Below are positions 33,770 through 42,795 of a stretch of 64,000 bases of DNA, in pieces (positions within the stretch are counted from its first letter, which is position 1; the number at the start of each line of letters is the position of its first letter). A program made the position numbers and the translations under genes. Origin of the DNA: Halanaerobium saccharolyticum subsp. saccharolyticum DSM 6643. GTDB taxonomy: Bacteria; Bacillota; Halanaerobiia; Halanaerobiales; Halanaerobiaceae. Under the pieces are notes generated by a model. That model had not been told where the DNA came from. It did not search any database and saw only the letters and a list, made by a program, of their open reading frames with translations. The stretch spans positions 296,052-360,051 of the forward strand of contig NZ_CAUI01000021.1 of NCBI RefSeq assembly GCF_000350165.1, written 5' to 3'.

Positions 33770-34509
33770 TAATATTTTCCTCTTTTCTGACTTTTGCATT
33801 CTCTACAAGCTCAGAAAATAAGTTAATGAAACAGCTGTAGTTGTTTATTAAATCTTCAGGATGCCATTGAACTCCAATTAAAAAAGATTTGGATTTATTT
33901 TCTACAGCTTCAATTATACCACATTCAGATTTAGCAACAATATTTAAATTCTTAGCAGTTTTTTTAATTGCTTGATGATGGTGAGAATTAACTTTTAATT
34001 GATTTGTTCCCAAAATTTTATTTAGAAGAGTGTTTTCCATTATATTTACTTTATGGTTCACGTATTCTCGATTTTCTCTTTTTTCTAAATCTAAAGGAAG
34101 ATGGCTGAAATTACAGTTTAATTGATGATCAATATCTTGATACAAGCTTCCTCCCAGAGCAACATTAATTAACTGCATTCCTCTACAAATACCTAAAATA
34201 GGAATTTTAGCTTTATAAGCTGCTTTAAATAAAGATATTTCCCATTTATCTCGGTCAGGATTTATATTTTCTAATTCAATCACATTATCTTCACCATAGC
34301 TTGACGGAGCAACATCTTCACCCCCACTTAAAACTAAAGCATCAATCAAATCAATATATTCTTTAAGTTTTTTAGTGCTGTCAAAAGGAGGAATGATAAT
34401 TGGTGTTCCGTTGGCTCTATAAACAGCATTAATATAGCTGCAGCGAATTTTAGTATATTTTTTTTTCACAGGCACAAAAAGATGTAATTCCAACAACAGG
34501 TGAATTCAT
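33762..34509 (-). CDS. Gamma-glutamyl-GABA hydrolase-like class I amidotransferase, apparent frameshift near N-terminus
   Basis: Cysteine hydrolase of the PuuD group. The nucleophile Cys is in G-I-C-R-G-M-Q-L-I-N, the catalytic His in Q-W-H-P-E-D, and upstream are L-V-L-S-G-G-E-D and H-H-Q-A-I. The family N-terminus (P-V-V-G-I-T-S) is encoded from ATG 34509 in another frame than the rest; the two join at an A9 tract (34458-34466), where removal of one A restores one 248-aa protein. The open frame as sequenced would start at TTG 34496 without any ribosome site. So either a one-base insertion (mutation, slippage or sequencing error) or programmed slippage. Cotranscribed with an ArsR regulator. 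Confidence 0.8.
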
Positions 34510-34550
34510 AATAGATCAGTCCTTTAATTGACATATTTAAATATATTTAT

Positions 34551-34579
34551 ATATTATAAGAAGTTTATTTTTTTGTCAA
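34551..34579 (-). promoter_or_regulatory. Promoter of the hydrolase-arsR operon
   Basis: Minus strand TTGACA (34579-34574) followed by TAATAT with a 17-base spacer or TATAAT with 15. About 42 bases before ATG 34509. Confidence 0.5.
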
Positions 34580-34615
34580 ATATCAAACTTAACAAAATAG
34601 CTAATAATTTTCAAT

Positions 34616-34660
34616 AATCAATCATCACATACCGATATATATTGATATGTATAATGATTT
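34616..34660. promoter_or_regulatory. Inverted-repeat operator candidate between divergent arsR operons
   Basis: Around 34625-34648 ACATACCGATAT and ATTGATATGTAT form an imperfect palindrome, bordered by AATCAT and ATGATT. The half site ATTGATAT is like ArsR/SmtB operators. The rest of the 348-base intergenic stretch 34510-34857 holds the two divergent promoters and AT-rich DNA without a gene. Confidence 0.45.
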
Positions 34661-34789
34661 TTTTATAATAATTTTTTCAAAAATTACAAATTCAGCAACG
34701 CAAACCAAAAAGTTTTTAATTATCAAGCTTGCTATTATAAAGATATTAGACATTATAATCACAGGTGATAACTTTATAGTAAAATTCAT

Positions 34790-34836
34790 TTGACATGAGA
34801 AAAAAATTACTATATAATCACATTAGTTAATATTAA
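34790..34836 (+). promoter_or_regulatory. Consensus promoter and small palindrome before arsR-permease operon
   Basis: TTGACA (34790-34795), 17 bases, TATAAT (34813-34818). The palindrome TTAATATTAA (34827-34836) lies at the likely start site and is a second operator candidate. Confidence 0.7.
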
Positions 34837-34857
34837 TATCAAAAGGAGAGATGGCAT

Positions 34858-35223
34858 ATGGACGAATTACTTAAATTTTTAAAATGTATAGCGGATGAGA
34901 ACCGTCTTAAAATATTAAAGCTGCTGCTTGATGGTCAATATTGTGTTTGTCAGCTTCAAGAATTATTAGATAAATCACAATCCAGTGTTTCTCAACATTT
35001 AAGTTATTTTAAAGATTTAAATCTTTTAAGTGAAGAGAAAAGTGGTAAGTGGATATATTATTCTATAGATAGAACTGTATATGATAGTTATTTAGCAAAG
35101 GTGATTGCTTTAAAAGCAGATTCTTTGAACGAGTTAAATTTAACTGAACTTCAAAATAGATTAAATAATTTAGATACTGCAGCAGAAATCAGAACAGCAA
35201 ATAAAGGAAGGGGATGTTGTTAG
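34858..35223 (+). CDS. ArsR family regulator (second)
   Basis: 121-aa winged-helix repressor. It has C-I-A-D-E-N-R-L-K-I-L, a C-x-C metal site in Q-Y-C-V-C-Q-L, recognition helix S-Q-S-S-V-S-Q-H-L, and an extended C-terminus ending in G-R-G-C-C. The extra vicinal Cys pair may take part in metal(loid) sensing. First gene of an operon with a permease (overlap of 10 bases) and a thioredoxin-like protein; the likely ligand is a thiophilic metal(loid). Confidence 0.88.
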   Translation: MDELLKFLKCIADENRLKILKLLLDGQYCVCQLQELLDKSQSSVSQHLSYFKDLNLLSEEKSGKWIYYSIDRTVYDSYLAKVIALKADSLNELNLTELQNRLNNLDTAAEIRTANKGRGCC

Positions 35224-36188
35224 TGTTTGAAATATTTATCAGATTTGCGGATTTAATGACTTATAATTTATTTGGCATAGAAGAAGGTACGAGACTAGCA
35301 GATTCAGTTCATTTTTTCTTCTATGATACGACAAAGATTATCTTTTTGCTTTCGATAATGATCTTTTTTATCTCAATTGTTAGGAGTTACTTTCCACCGG
35401 AAAAGACAAAAAAACTTTTAAGCAACTATAAAAAGATAACAGGACATATTATGGCTTCGCTGCTAGGAGTTGTTACACCATTTTGTTCCTGTTCTTCAGT
35501 CCCAATTTTTATTGGTTTTGTCGAATCGGGAATACCTCTAGGAGTTACTTTTTCTTTTTTAATAACATCTCCAATTGTTAATGAGGTAGCTCTGGTTATG
35601 TTATATACCATTTTTGGCTGGAAAATAGGTACACTTTATCTTGTTAGTGGTATTTTAGTTGGAATAGTTGGTGGAATTGTAATCGAGGCTTTAGGAATGG
35701 AAAAGCAGGTGGAAGAATATGTTTACCAGATAAGTGCTGAAGAAAGTGAAATTGAAGAACTCAACTGGAGTGACAGAATTAATTTTGCTAAAGCAGAAGT
35801 TAAAGAAATTGTGAGCAGAGTCTGGCTTTATGTTATAATTGGTATTGGTATTGGAGCTGCCATTCACGGTTATGCACCAGCAGAATTACTGGCTCAATAC
35901 GCAGGCGCAGATAATCCTTTATCTGTAATTGCTGCAGTCATTGTGGGGATTCCACTTTATGCTAATGCAGTTGGAACAATTCCAATTGTGGAGGCCTTAA
36001 TGGGTAAAGGAGTTGCTTTAGGAACTGCTTTAAGCTTTATGATGGCAACAACTGCTTTATCTTTACCGGCAATGATTATTTTACGTAAAGTTATAAAACC
36101 AAAGTTAATAACAGTTTTTATAACAGTTGTTGGAATTTCAATTATTGGTGTTGGTTATATGTTTAATTTTGTTATGAGTTTTGTTTAA
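35214..36188 (+). CDS. Permease of the ArsP/YraQ family (DUF318)
   Basis: 324-aa membrane protein with about eight helices. Diagnostic is P-F-C-S-C-S-S-V-P-I-F in the first half, the CSC metal(loid) motif of this permease group, and N-A-V-G-T-I-P-I-V in the second. A central charged loop (about residues 160-185) is cytoplasmic. Related proteins export trivalent organoarsenicals or other metal(loid)s. Start ATG lies five bases after AAGGA, inside the end of arsR. Substrate is inferred only. Confidence 0.85.
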   Translation: MLLVFEIFIRFADLMTYNLFGIEEGTRLADSVHFFFYDTTKIIFLLSIMIFFISIVRSYFPPEKTKKLLSNYKKITGHIMASLLGVVTPFCSCSSVPIFIGFVESGIPLGVTFSFLITSPIVNEVALVMLYTIFGWKIGTLYLVSGILVGIVGGIVIEALGMEKQVEEYVYQISAEESEIEELNWSDRINFAKAEVKEIVSRVWLYVIIGIGIGAAIHGYAPAELLAQYAGADNPLSVIAAVIVGIPLYANAVGTIPIVEALMGKGVALGTALSFMMATTALSLPAMIILRKVIKPKLITVFITVVGISIIGVGYMFNFVMSFV

Positions 36189-36252
36189 AATTGTAATTAA
36201 TGATAATTAAATTATCATTAAAATAAATAAAAAAATAAGAGGAGTGTTAATT

Positions 36253-36483
36253 ATGAAAATCACTATTTATGGACCAGGATGTAAAAATTGTGTCAATTTA
36301 GCTGATAATGCTAAAAAAGCAATTGAGGAAACAGGTGTTGAAGCTGAAATAGTTAAAGTAGAAGATATGAAAGAAATTGCAATGGCTGGAATTATGAGTA
36401 CACCTGCTATTGGAATTGATGGAGAGGTTAAAATAAAAGGTAAAGTTGCAAGTGTAGAAGAAATAAAAAAATTAATTTCTTAA
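36253..36483 (+). CDS. Thioredoxin-like small redox protein
   Basis: 76-aa protein with the active site G-P-G-C-K-N-C (CxxC near residues 9-12) and the cis-Pro in S-T-P-A-I. This is the short thioredoxin type often called redox-active disulfide protein. It lies 55-64 bases after the permease. The arsR-permease-thioredoxin trio is common in anaerobes, suggesting the protein keeps the permease or its metal cargo reduced. ATG 36253, eight bases from AGAGGAG, is preferred over GTG 36244. Confidence 0.88.
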   Translation: MKITIYGPGCKNCVNLADNAKKAIEETGVEAEIVKVEDMKEIAMAGIMSTPAIGIDGEVKIKGKVASVEEIKKLIS

Positions 36484-36519
36484 TTTAAATTATTATAAAA
36501 AATATTAGAACTACTATTT

Positions 36520-36558
36520 GGGATACCTAATTGAATATAAATAGGTATCCTTTTTTTC
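36520..36558 (+). terminator. Terminator of the arsR-permease-thioredoxin operon
   Basis: Stem GGATACCTA / TAGGTATCC with an A/T loop and seven T. Confidence 0.9.
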
Positions 36559-36607
36559 TTTTATATTACTGTTTAAATAGAAGGCTTATTATTAAGGGGG
36601 AGCTATT

Positions 36608-37471
36608 ATGTTTAAAGATGGCAAAGTATTACTAGCTACAGACTTTTCTAAAAATGCAGAAAAATTAGTTGATTCTTTAGTGAAATTAAAAGATTTTGGG
36701 ATTAAAAATGTTTTAATTTTACAGGTTTTAGAAAATGATTTTGGTAGTCTAGAAGCGGTTGAATATGCTAAAAAAGCTGATAAAAAATTATTAGAAAATA
36801 GCAGAAAAAAAGCAGAAGAGATAGGTATGAAGGCTGCAACAACTGTAAAAGAAGGAAAACCTTATAAAGAAATTATTAAAACTGCTGAAAAAGAAAATTG
36901 TCAGTTAATATTATTGGCTTCTCATGGTGGTGGGGTTATAAAAGAAATTCTTCTTGGTAGTAATACTCGAAATATAATTAGAAAAAGTAAAGTGCCAGTT
37001 TTCATTGAAAAATTTAGAGATGAAAACAATAATAAAAAAATAGCCGTAGATAGTATTCAAAAAATATTATTACCTTTAGATTTTTCTGGTTCTACTGATC
37101 AGGTACTAGAAATGATTAAAAGAATGAGTAAACCATCAGAAAAGATAATACTCACTTCTATAATAGAAAGTAGTGATGATCTGCAGGAATTGAATGAGAA
37201 AAAAGAGATAACGGAAAAAAAATTAAAAGATATTCAGAACAAATTAAGAACTGATAATATAAGCAGTAGCTATGATATAGAAGTTCGTCACGGTGATCCT
37301 GCTCAAAATATTATTGAAATTGCTGAAGAAAAAGATTCAGATTTAATTGTTATTTCTACAAAAGGTAAAGGCAATCTTAAAGAACTATTAATTGGCAGTA
37401 CAGCAGTAAAGGTTGCTGAAAAATCACCAATACCCGTATTGCTTGTCCCTGTAAAAAAGAATAATAGATAG
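36608..37471 (+). CDS. Tandem universal stress protein
   Basis: 287-aa protein made of two UspA domains (about residues 4-135 and 148-285). Each has an N-terminal D-F-S segment (V-L-L-A-T-D-F-S, I-L-L-P-L-D-F-S) and a C-terminal nucleotide loop (S-H-G-G-G-V-I-K-E-I-L-L-G-S and T-K-G-K-G-N-L-K-E-L-L-I-G-S). Both loops look able to bind ATP. Lies alone between a terminator and the TauE gene. Confidence 0.9.
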   Translation: MFKDGKVLLATDFSKNAEKLVDSLVKLKDFGIKNVLILQVLENDFGSLEAVEYAKKADKKLLENSRKKAEEIGMKAATTVKEGKPYKEIIKTAEKENCQLILLASHGGGVIKEILLGSNTRNIIRKSKVPVFIEKFRDENNNKKIAVDSIQKILLPLDFSGSTDQVLEMIKRMSKPSEKIILTSIIESSDDLQELNEKKEITEKKLKDIQNKLRTDNISSSYDIEVRHGDPAQNIIEIAEEKDSDLIVISTKGKGNLKELLIGSTAVKVAEKSPIPVLLVPVKKNNR

Positions 37472-37532
37472 AAAAGTATTTAAAACTCCATTTAAACATT
37501 TCAAATTATATCTAATCAAAAACCAAATCTTA

Positions 37533-37561
37533 TTGACATATGTTCATAATGTTGATAATAT
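37533..37561 (+). promoter_or_regulatory. Probable promoter of the TauE-like gene
   Basis: TTGACA (37533-37538), 17 bases, TAATAT (37556-37561), 36 bases before the ATG. Confidence 0.55.
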
Positions 37562-37596
37562 TTAGATGAAATTAAATAATCAGGGGAGATGTTTAA

Positions 37597-38364
37597 ATGG
37601 ATAATATTTTTATCTTAGCTACCTTTATGGCCATGGTCGGTAAAGGTGGAGGTAACTTTTATTTGCTGGCCATGATTTCGGCTGGGGTTGCAATGACAGA
37701 TGCAGCGACAACTTCTCAATTAATTATGATGACAACAGCTGGAGTGTCGATGCTGGTTTTTAATAAAAGCAAAAGGATTGATTGGAAACTGGCGTTAATA
37801 ATTGATCCAGCTACTGATGTTATGGCTTTTGTAGGTGGTTATCTGGCAGGTGGCTTTGATGATCATATTCTTAAATTAATTTTTGCAGGAGTATTGATTG
37901 TTGTTTCTTTCTTTATGTTTTTACCAGTTAAAGAGAGAAAAATAAGCTCAGAAAATAAATTTGGTTACTGGAAAAGAGAATTTAATGGCTATCATTATAT
38001 AGTTAACCTCTGGTTTGCAATTCCAATTGCGGCTATAACCGGTTTTTTTGCTGGAGCGATTGGAATCTCAGGCGGATCATTTAAAGTCCCCTTAATGGTT
38101 TTAGCATGTGGAGTACCAATTACAGTTGCAGTCGGTACCTCTTCTGCCATGGTTGCCGTAACAGCTTTAACCGGTTTTCTTGGGCATAGTTTTCATGGAG
38201 ATATTAATTTAGGATTATCTATTCCTCTGGCTTTGATTGCAGTAATTGGTGGAATAGTTGGCAGTAGAACTGCAATCAATATAGAGAGCAAAAATTTGAA
38301 GTCAGTATTTGCTTTGATAAATACTGCTGCTGCAATATTTATGATCGTTAATATTTTAAATTAG
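37597..38364 (+). CDS. TauE/SafE family membrane transporter
   Basis: 255-aa protein with seven to eight helices in two repeats. The N-terminal G-K-G-G-G-N-F and the second-half G-I-S-G-G-S-F-K-V-P are the repeated glycine motifs. Members export sulfite, sulfoacetate or related anions. The nearby redox and ArsR genes suggest sulfur or metal(loid) anions, but nothing in the sequence fixes the substrate. Confidence 0.85.
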   Translation: MDNIFILATFMAMVGKGGGNFYLLAMISAGVAMTDAATTSQLIMMTTAGVSMLVFNKSKRIDWKLALIIDPATDVMAFVGGYLAGGFDDHILKLIFAGVLIVVSFFMFLPVKERKISSENKFGYWKREFNGYHYIVNLWFAIPIAAITGFFAGAIGISGGSFKVPLMVLACGVPITVAVGTSSAMVAVTALTGFLGHSFHGDINLGLSIPLALIAVIGGIVGSRTAINIESKNLKSVFALINTAAAIFMIVNILN

Positions 38365-38438
38365 AGATGATAAATTTTTAAAGAATTAAGATTTACATAA
38401 TTATAGCTTTAATATAAATCACTTATTTTTTATATTTT

Positions 38439-38467
38439 TTGATTTAAATAGATTTTTTTAGTATACT
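38439..38467 (+). promoter_or_regulatory. Promoter of the second ylbF-like gene
   Basis: TTGATT (38439-38444), 17 bases, TATACT (38462-38467). Confidence 0.6.
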
Positions 38468-38533
38468 AATGATAGAATATAAGTTTAGATGAAAATTTTA
38501 AGAATTTTTATAATAAACTGGGGGTTTTTATTA

Positions 38534-38872
38534 ATGTCAAAAGTAATGACAAAAGCAGAAAAATTAGCCGATGCAATTGTAGAATCAGATGAATTTGTAG
38601 CTATGGTAAATGCAGAAGAGAAAATAGATTCTGATCAGGATGCGTCAGAATTAGTTGATCAAATCGAGGATTTACAGAAGAAAATTGATAAAAATAAAGA
38701 AAGTGAAAAATTAAAGAAAAAGATGGCATCTCTGCAAAAGACTATGTGGCAGAATGAAAAAATAAAATCATTTATGCAAAAACAGCAAAAGTTTAATAAA
38801 TTAATGTCTAAAGTCCATAAAAGGATTAATCAAAAATTATCTCCAAAAGCTTCTGAAAATAATCCTAAATAA
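38534..38872 (+). CDS. YlbF family protein without cysteine tail
   Basis: 112-aa helical protein clearly paralogous to the one at 33.0 kb (same S-x-K-A-x-x-L and D-Q-x-A-x-E-L-x-D pattern, a shared Q-K-Q/x-F-N-x-L-M-x-x-V segment near the end). The Cys-rich tail is missing and replaced by a Lys/Asn-rich end. Start taken at ATG 38534, after a GGGGG site; the longer open frame begins within the promoter region. It would not bind an Fe-S cluster by itself. Confidence 0.8.
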   Translation: MSKVMTKAEKLADAIVESDEFVAMVNAEEKIDSDQDASELVDQIEDLQKKIDKNKESEKLKKKMASLQKTMWQNEKIKSFMQKQQKFNKLMSKVHKRINQKLSPKASENNPK

Positions 38873-38970
38873 TATTAAAAGTTAAAGATTGATATAAATC
38901 TCATAATCTTAATTGAGCTTGATCTTAAAGAATCTAATATAAATAAATTTTAAATAATTTATTAATGATT

Positions 38971-38996
38971 AAAACCGCCTTCTGGGCGGTTTTTTC
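38971..38996 (+). terminator. Terminator before pstS
   Basis: Stem AAAACCGCC / GGCGGTTTT, loop TTCTG, T tract. Confidence 0.92.
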
Positions 38997-39001
38997 TTTT
39001 G

Positions 39002-39055
39002 TTAACATTTTATTAACATAAGTGACATACTGCTGTAACATTAGCCTGTTATTAT
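39002..39055 (+). promoter_or_regulatory. Pho boxes and promoter of pstS
   Basis: TTAACA at 39002 and 39013 (11-base period), GTGACA at 39022 and GTAACA at 39035 form a row of TTAACA-like repeats, as bound by Bacillus PhoP. A -10 TATTAT follows at 39050-39055 and no -35 is apparent. This layout is typical of PhoP-activated promoters under phosphate limitation. Confidence 0.7.
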
Positions 39056-39111
39056 TTTAATCAGAGTCAAGTTAAATAAAAAATCAAAATTCCTTAAGGG
39101 GGAAAATATTA

Positions 39112-40017
39112 ATGAGAAAAGTTACAACATTATTTTTTGTTCTTGCACTTTTAGTTATGGCAGTACTTCCAGCAGGTGTTGCTGCAGAGGAGCTTGAAGG
39201 TACAGTCAAGATTGATGGTTCCAGTACGGTTTATCCAGTAACTCAGGCAATGGCAGAAGAATTTTCTTATGTAAATCCTAGAGTAAGAGTTACAGTTGGT
39301 GTTTCTGGTTCAGGTGGAGGTTTTGCTAAATTTAATATAGGTGAGACAGATTTAAGTAATGCTTCTCGTGAGATTAAAGAGTCTGAAGCAGAAATTGCAG
39401 CTGAAAATGGAATCGAATTTACTCAGTTTATTGTTGGTTATGATGGAATTACAGTTGCTGTTAATCCAGAAAATGACTGGGCAAATGATCTGACTGTTGA
39501 AGAACTAAAAATGATCTGGGAACCAAATTCCAGTGTTGAAACCTGGAGTGATGTTAGAGCAGAATGGCCAGATGAAGAAATTGATCTTTATGGTCCTGGT
39601 GCAGATTCTGGTACTTTTGATTATTTTACTGAAGAGATTAATGGTAAAAGTGGAGCCAGCCGTTCCGATTTTACAGCCAGTGAAGATGATAATGTATTAG
39701 TTAGAGGAATTTCTGGTAACAAATATGCACTTGGATATTTCGGTTATGCTTATTATGCAGAAAACAGTGATTCTTTAAAAGCAGTAGCAGTAAATGGTGT
39801 GCTACCTTCTCCAGAAACAATTGCTGCTCAAGAATATACACCTCTTGCCAGACCATTATTTGTTTACGCTAAAAATTCAGCTGTGCAGCGTCCCGAGGTT
39901 GAAGCTTTCTTGAAGTTCTATTTTGAAAATGCTCAGGAAATTGTACCACAGGTTGGATATGCACCACTTCCATCTTATGATGAAGTATTAGCTAAAGTTG
40001 AAGAATTAGCAAACTAA
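39112..40017 (+). CDS. pstS: Phosphate ABC transporter binding protein PstS
   Basis: 301-aa exported phosphate-binding protein. It has a signal peptide (about 1-25, cleaved near G-V-A-A) without a lipobox. The phosphate site uses D-G-S-S-T-V-Y-P near residue 36, the S-G-S-G-G-G-F segment, S-R-E-I-K and D-S-G-T-F-D-Y-F. First gene of pstSCAB-phoU, preceded by Pho boxes. Confidence 0.95.
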   Translation: MRKVTTLFFVLALLVMAVLPAGVAAEELEGTVKIDGSSTVYPVTQAMAEEFSYVNPRVRVTVGVSGSGGGFAKFNIGETDLSNASREIKESEAEIAAENGIEFTQFIVGYDGITVAVNPENDWANDLTVEELKMIWEPNSSVETWSDVRAEWPDEEIDLYGPGADSGTFDYFTEEINGKSGASRSDFTASEDDNVLVRGISGNKYALGYFGYAYYAENSDSLKAVAVNGVLPSPETIAAQEYTPLARPLFVYAKNSAVQRPEVEAFLKFYFENAQEIVPQVGYAPLPSYDEVLAKVEELAN

Positions 40018-40057
40018 AAGAAAATAATTTATAAAATAAAAATCTTAAATAACTGTC

Positions 40058-40083
40058 AAAAGGGGCGTGAATTGCCCCTTTTT
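40058..40083 (+). terminator. Leaky hairpin between pstS and pstC
   Basis: Stem AAAAGGGGC / GCCCCTTTT, loop GTGAATT, with five T. Likely partial terminator giving more pstS than pstCAB mRNA. Confidence 0.75.
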
Positions 40084-40127
40084 AGGCAGTTTAAATTTCA
40101 TAAATTTTGAAGAAAGGTGGTTTTTAA

Positions 40128-41087
40128 ATGTCAGACTTGAAAAACAAAAACAAAAAAAGCTGGACCTCTTTATTTTTTGATCCTAAAATACGATATATGA
40201 ATTCTAAAAAAAATAAGAATGGTCTGGTCAATTATATTTTACTTTTGACCACATTAGTTTCAGTGATTACAACAGTTGGTATTATACTAATTCTGTTTAC
40301 AGATTCTTTTCATTTTTTCGAACAGGTGCCTGTACTAGATTTCTTAACAGGAATTAAGTGGAATCCTTTAATTGAGCCTGATTTATCTTATGGAGTTTTA
40401 CCGCTGGTGGCAGGTACAATGATGATCACTTTAGGAGCTGCTGTAATTGCAATTCCGGTTGGTCTAGGAAGTGCAATTTATTTAACAGAATATGCTTCAA
40501 CCAGATTTAGTAAGATTATTAAGCCGATTATGGAAATTTTAGCAGGAGTACCCACAGTAGTTTATGGTTATTTTGCTTTAACTTTTATCACCCCAAATGT
40601 TTTAAAACCTATTTTCCCCAATATACAGACTTTTAATGCTTTGAGTGCAAGTATAGCAGTGGGAATTATGATTTTGCCGATGGTAATTTCCTTAAGTGAA
40701 GATGCCTTAAATGCTGTTCCTGAAAGTATCAGACAGGGCGCTTATGCTATGGGTTCAACTCGCTTTGAGGTTGCTTCAAAGGTGATGGTTCCTTCAGCCT
40801 TATCTGGAATTTTATCTTCATTTATCTTAGCAATTTCGAGAGCAATTGGTGAGACCATGATTGTCGCAGTAGCAGCAGGTATGAGACCACAGCTTACATC
40901 TAGTTTCTTAAAACCGATTCAGACTATGACCGGTTTTATAGTTCAGATCAGCCTTGGGGATACACCTGTTGGTTCCTTACAGTATTATACAATCTTTGCA
41001 GTTGGCCTATTGTTATTTTTGATGACCCTAAGCTTAAATATAATAAGTCATCTGATCTTAAAGAAATATAGGGAGGTATATCAATAA
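40128..41087 (+). CDS. pstC: Phosphate ABC transporter permease PstC
   Basis: 319-aa permease with six helices and an N-terminal cytoplasmic Lys/Asn-rich extension (first ~35 residues). The coupling segment is A-Y-A-M-G-S-T-R-F-E-V, then S-R-A-I-G-E-T-M-I-V-A-V-A-A-G, typical for PstC. Overlaps pstA by one base. Confidence 0.95.
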   Translation: MSDLKNKNKKSWTSLFFDPKIRYMNSKKNKNGLVNYILLLTTLVSVITTVGIILILFTDSFHFFEQVPVLDFLTGIKWNPLIEPDLSYGVLPLVAGTMMITLGAAVIAIPVGLGSAIYLTEYASTRFSKIIKPIMEILAGVPTVVYGYFALTFITPNVLKPIFPNIQTFNALSASIAVGIMILPMVISLSEDALNAVPESIRQGAYAMGSTRFEVASKVMVPSALSGILSSFILAISRAIGETMIVAVAAGMRPQLTSSFLKPIQTMTGFIVQISLGDTPVGSLQYYTIFAVGLLLFLMTLSLNIISHLILKKYREVYQ

Positions 41088-41938
41088 TGGCTGATTTAAA
41101 GAAGAAAAGAATGCGGACCGATAAAATATTTAAGTATGTATTTTTAGTCTTTATTTCTTTAGGTTTAATAGTGCTGGCAGCATTAATCTATGATATTGTT
41201 TCAAAAGGTACAATCATGCTGGACTGGGAATTTTTCACCCGTTTTGATTCGCGTTTTCCCGAAAAAGCAGGAATTAAGGCCGGACTTTATGGAACTATTT
41301 ATGTAATTGGACTGATGATTCCAATCACTTTTTTTGTGGGAACAGCAACAGCAATTTATTTAGAAGAATATGCACCGAAAAACAAGTTGACAGATTTAAT
41401 CAAACTTAATATTGCCAATCTGGCAGGAATTCCTTCAATAATCTATGGGATGCTGGGTCTTGGAGTATTTGTTAGATATTTAAATATGGGACGGAGTGTG
41501 CTGGCAGGTGCTTTAACCTTGAGTTTGCTGGTGCTGCCAGTAGTAATTGTTTCTGCTCAAGAAGCTCTAAAAGGTGTTCCGGATTCACTGAGGAATGCAT
41601 CTTATGCTTTAGGAGCAAATCACTGGCATACAGTTTATAAGGTGGTATTACCTTCAGCTCTACCTTCAATTATCACAGGTTTAATTTTAGCAGTATCCAG
41701 GGCAATTGGAGAGACTGCACCCTTAATTATGATGGGAGCCTTAACCTTTGTTATGTTTACTCCTCAGGGAATTATGGATAGTTTTACGGTAATGCCGATT
41801 CAGATCTTTAATTGGACTTCCCTGCCCAAAGTAGAATATGAACTGGTAGCTGCAAGTGGTAGTTTATTATTATTAATTTTATTATTTATCTTAAATGGAC
41901 TGGCAACATTTATTCGCTATAAATACAGCCGTAAGTAA
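41087..41938 (+). CDS. pstA: Phosphate ABC transporter permease PstA
   Basis: 283-aa permease. It has E-E-Y-A-P-K-N, P-S-I-I-Y-G-M-L-G-L-G and A-Y-A-L-G-A-N-H-W-H-T, then S-R-A-I-G-E-T-A-P-L-I, the signature of PstA. Followed after 14 bases by pstB. Confidence 0.95.
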   Translation: MADLKKKRMRTDKIFKYVFLVFISLGLIVLAALIYDIVSKGTIMLDWEFFTRFDSRFPEKAGIKAGLYGTIYVIGLMIPITFFVGTATAIYLEEYAPKNKLTDLIKLNIANLAGIPSIIYGMLGLGVFVRYLNMGRSVLAGALTLSLLVLPVVIVSAQEALKGVPDSLRNASYALGANHWHTVYKVVLPSALPSIITGLILAVSRAIGETAPLIMMGALTFVMFTPQGIMDSFTVMPIQIFNWTSLPKVEYELVAASGSLLLLILLFILNGLATFIRYKYSRK

Positions 41939-41952
41939 AGGGAGGATAATCA

Positions 41953-42714
41953 ATGTCAAAGCAAAAAGTATTAGAAATTAAAGATATAGATTTTTTCTAT
42001 GATGATTTTCAAGCTTTAGAAAATATAACAATGGATGTAGAAAAAAATAAGGTTACTGCCTTAATTGGACCATCCGGTTGTGGTAAGTCGACTTTTTTAA
42101 GGACAATCAATAGAATGAATGATTTAATAGAAGGAGCAAGACTTGAAGGGGACATTTTATTTGATGGAGAAAGTATTTATCAGGAGAACGTAGATGTAGT
42201 AAATCTCCGCAAAAGAATAGGGATGGTTTTTCAGCAGCCTAATCCTTTTCCAAAATCAATATTTGAAAATGTGGCCTATGGTCCTAAAATACATGGAATA
42301 ACAGATAAAGCTAAATTAGAAGAAATTGTTGTTGAAAGTCTAAAAGGTGCAGCTTTATATGATGAGGTAAAAGACCGGCTTGATAAATCTGCTCTTAGTC
42401 TTTCTGGTGGGCAGCAGCAGCGTTTATGTATTGCGAGGGCTCTGGCTGTAAAACCAGAGGTGCTTTTAATGGATGAACCTGCATCGGCTTTAGATCCGGT
42501 GGCTACAGCTAAGATTGAGGATTTAATAGAGGAATTAAAAAATAACTACAGTATTGTAATTGTAACTCACAGCATGCAGCAGGCTGCTCGTGTTTCTGAT
42601 ATGACTGGATTTTTCTTAATGGGTGAGCTTGTAGAATATGATAAAACAGACAAGATATTTGAAAATCCATCTGATCAAAGAACTGAAGATTATATAACAG
42701 GACGTTTTGGTTAA
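41953..42714 (+). CDS. pstB: Phosphate ABC transporter ATPase PstB
   Basis: 253-aa ATPase with G-P-S-G-C-G-K-S-T Walker A, the Pst-specific [12 protein letters not shown]-loop, L-S-G-G-Q-Q-Q-R signature, [12 protein letters not shown] Walker B and T-H-S-M-Q-Q-A switch. Confidence 0.97.
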   Translation: MSKQKVLEIKDIDFFYDDFQALENITMDVEKNKVTALIGPSGCGKSTFLRTINRMNDLIEGARLEGDILFDGESIYQENVDVVNLRKRIGMVFQQPNPFPKSIFENVAYGPKIHGITDKAKLEEIVVESLKGAALYDEVKDRLDKSALSLSGGQQQRLCIARALAVKPEVLLMDEPASALDPVATAKIEDLIEELKNNYSIVIVTHSMQQAARVSDMTGFFLMGELVEYDKTDKIFENPSDQRTEDYITGRFG

Positions 42715-42795
42715 AAGTTAACCCCCCAAAAATTTATTAGGATAAAAGCTGTTGCAGTAATTTATAATTAACAGCTTTAAGGAGGAATAATTTAA

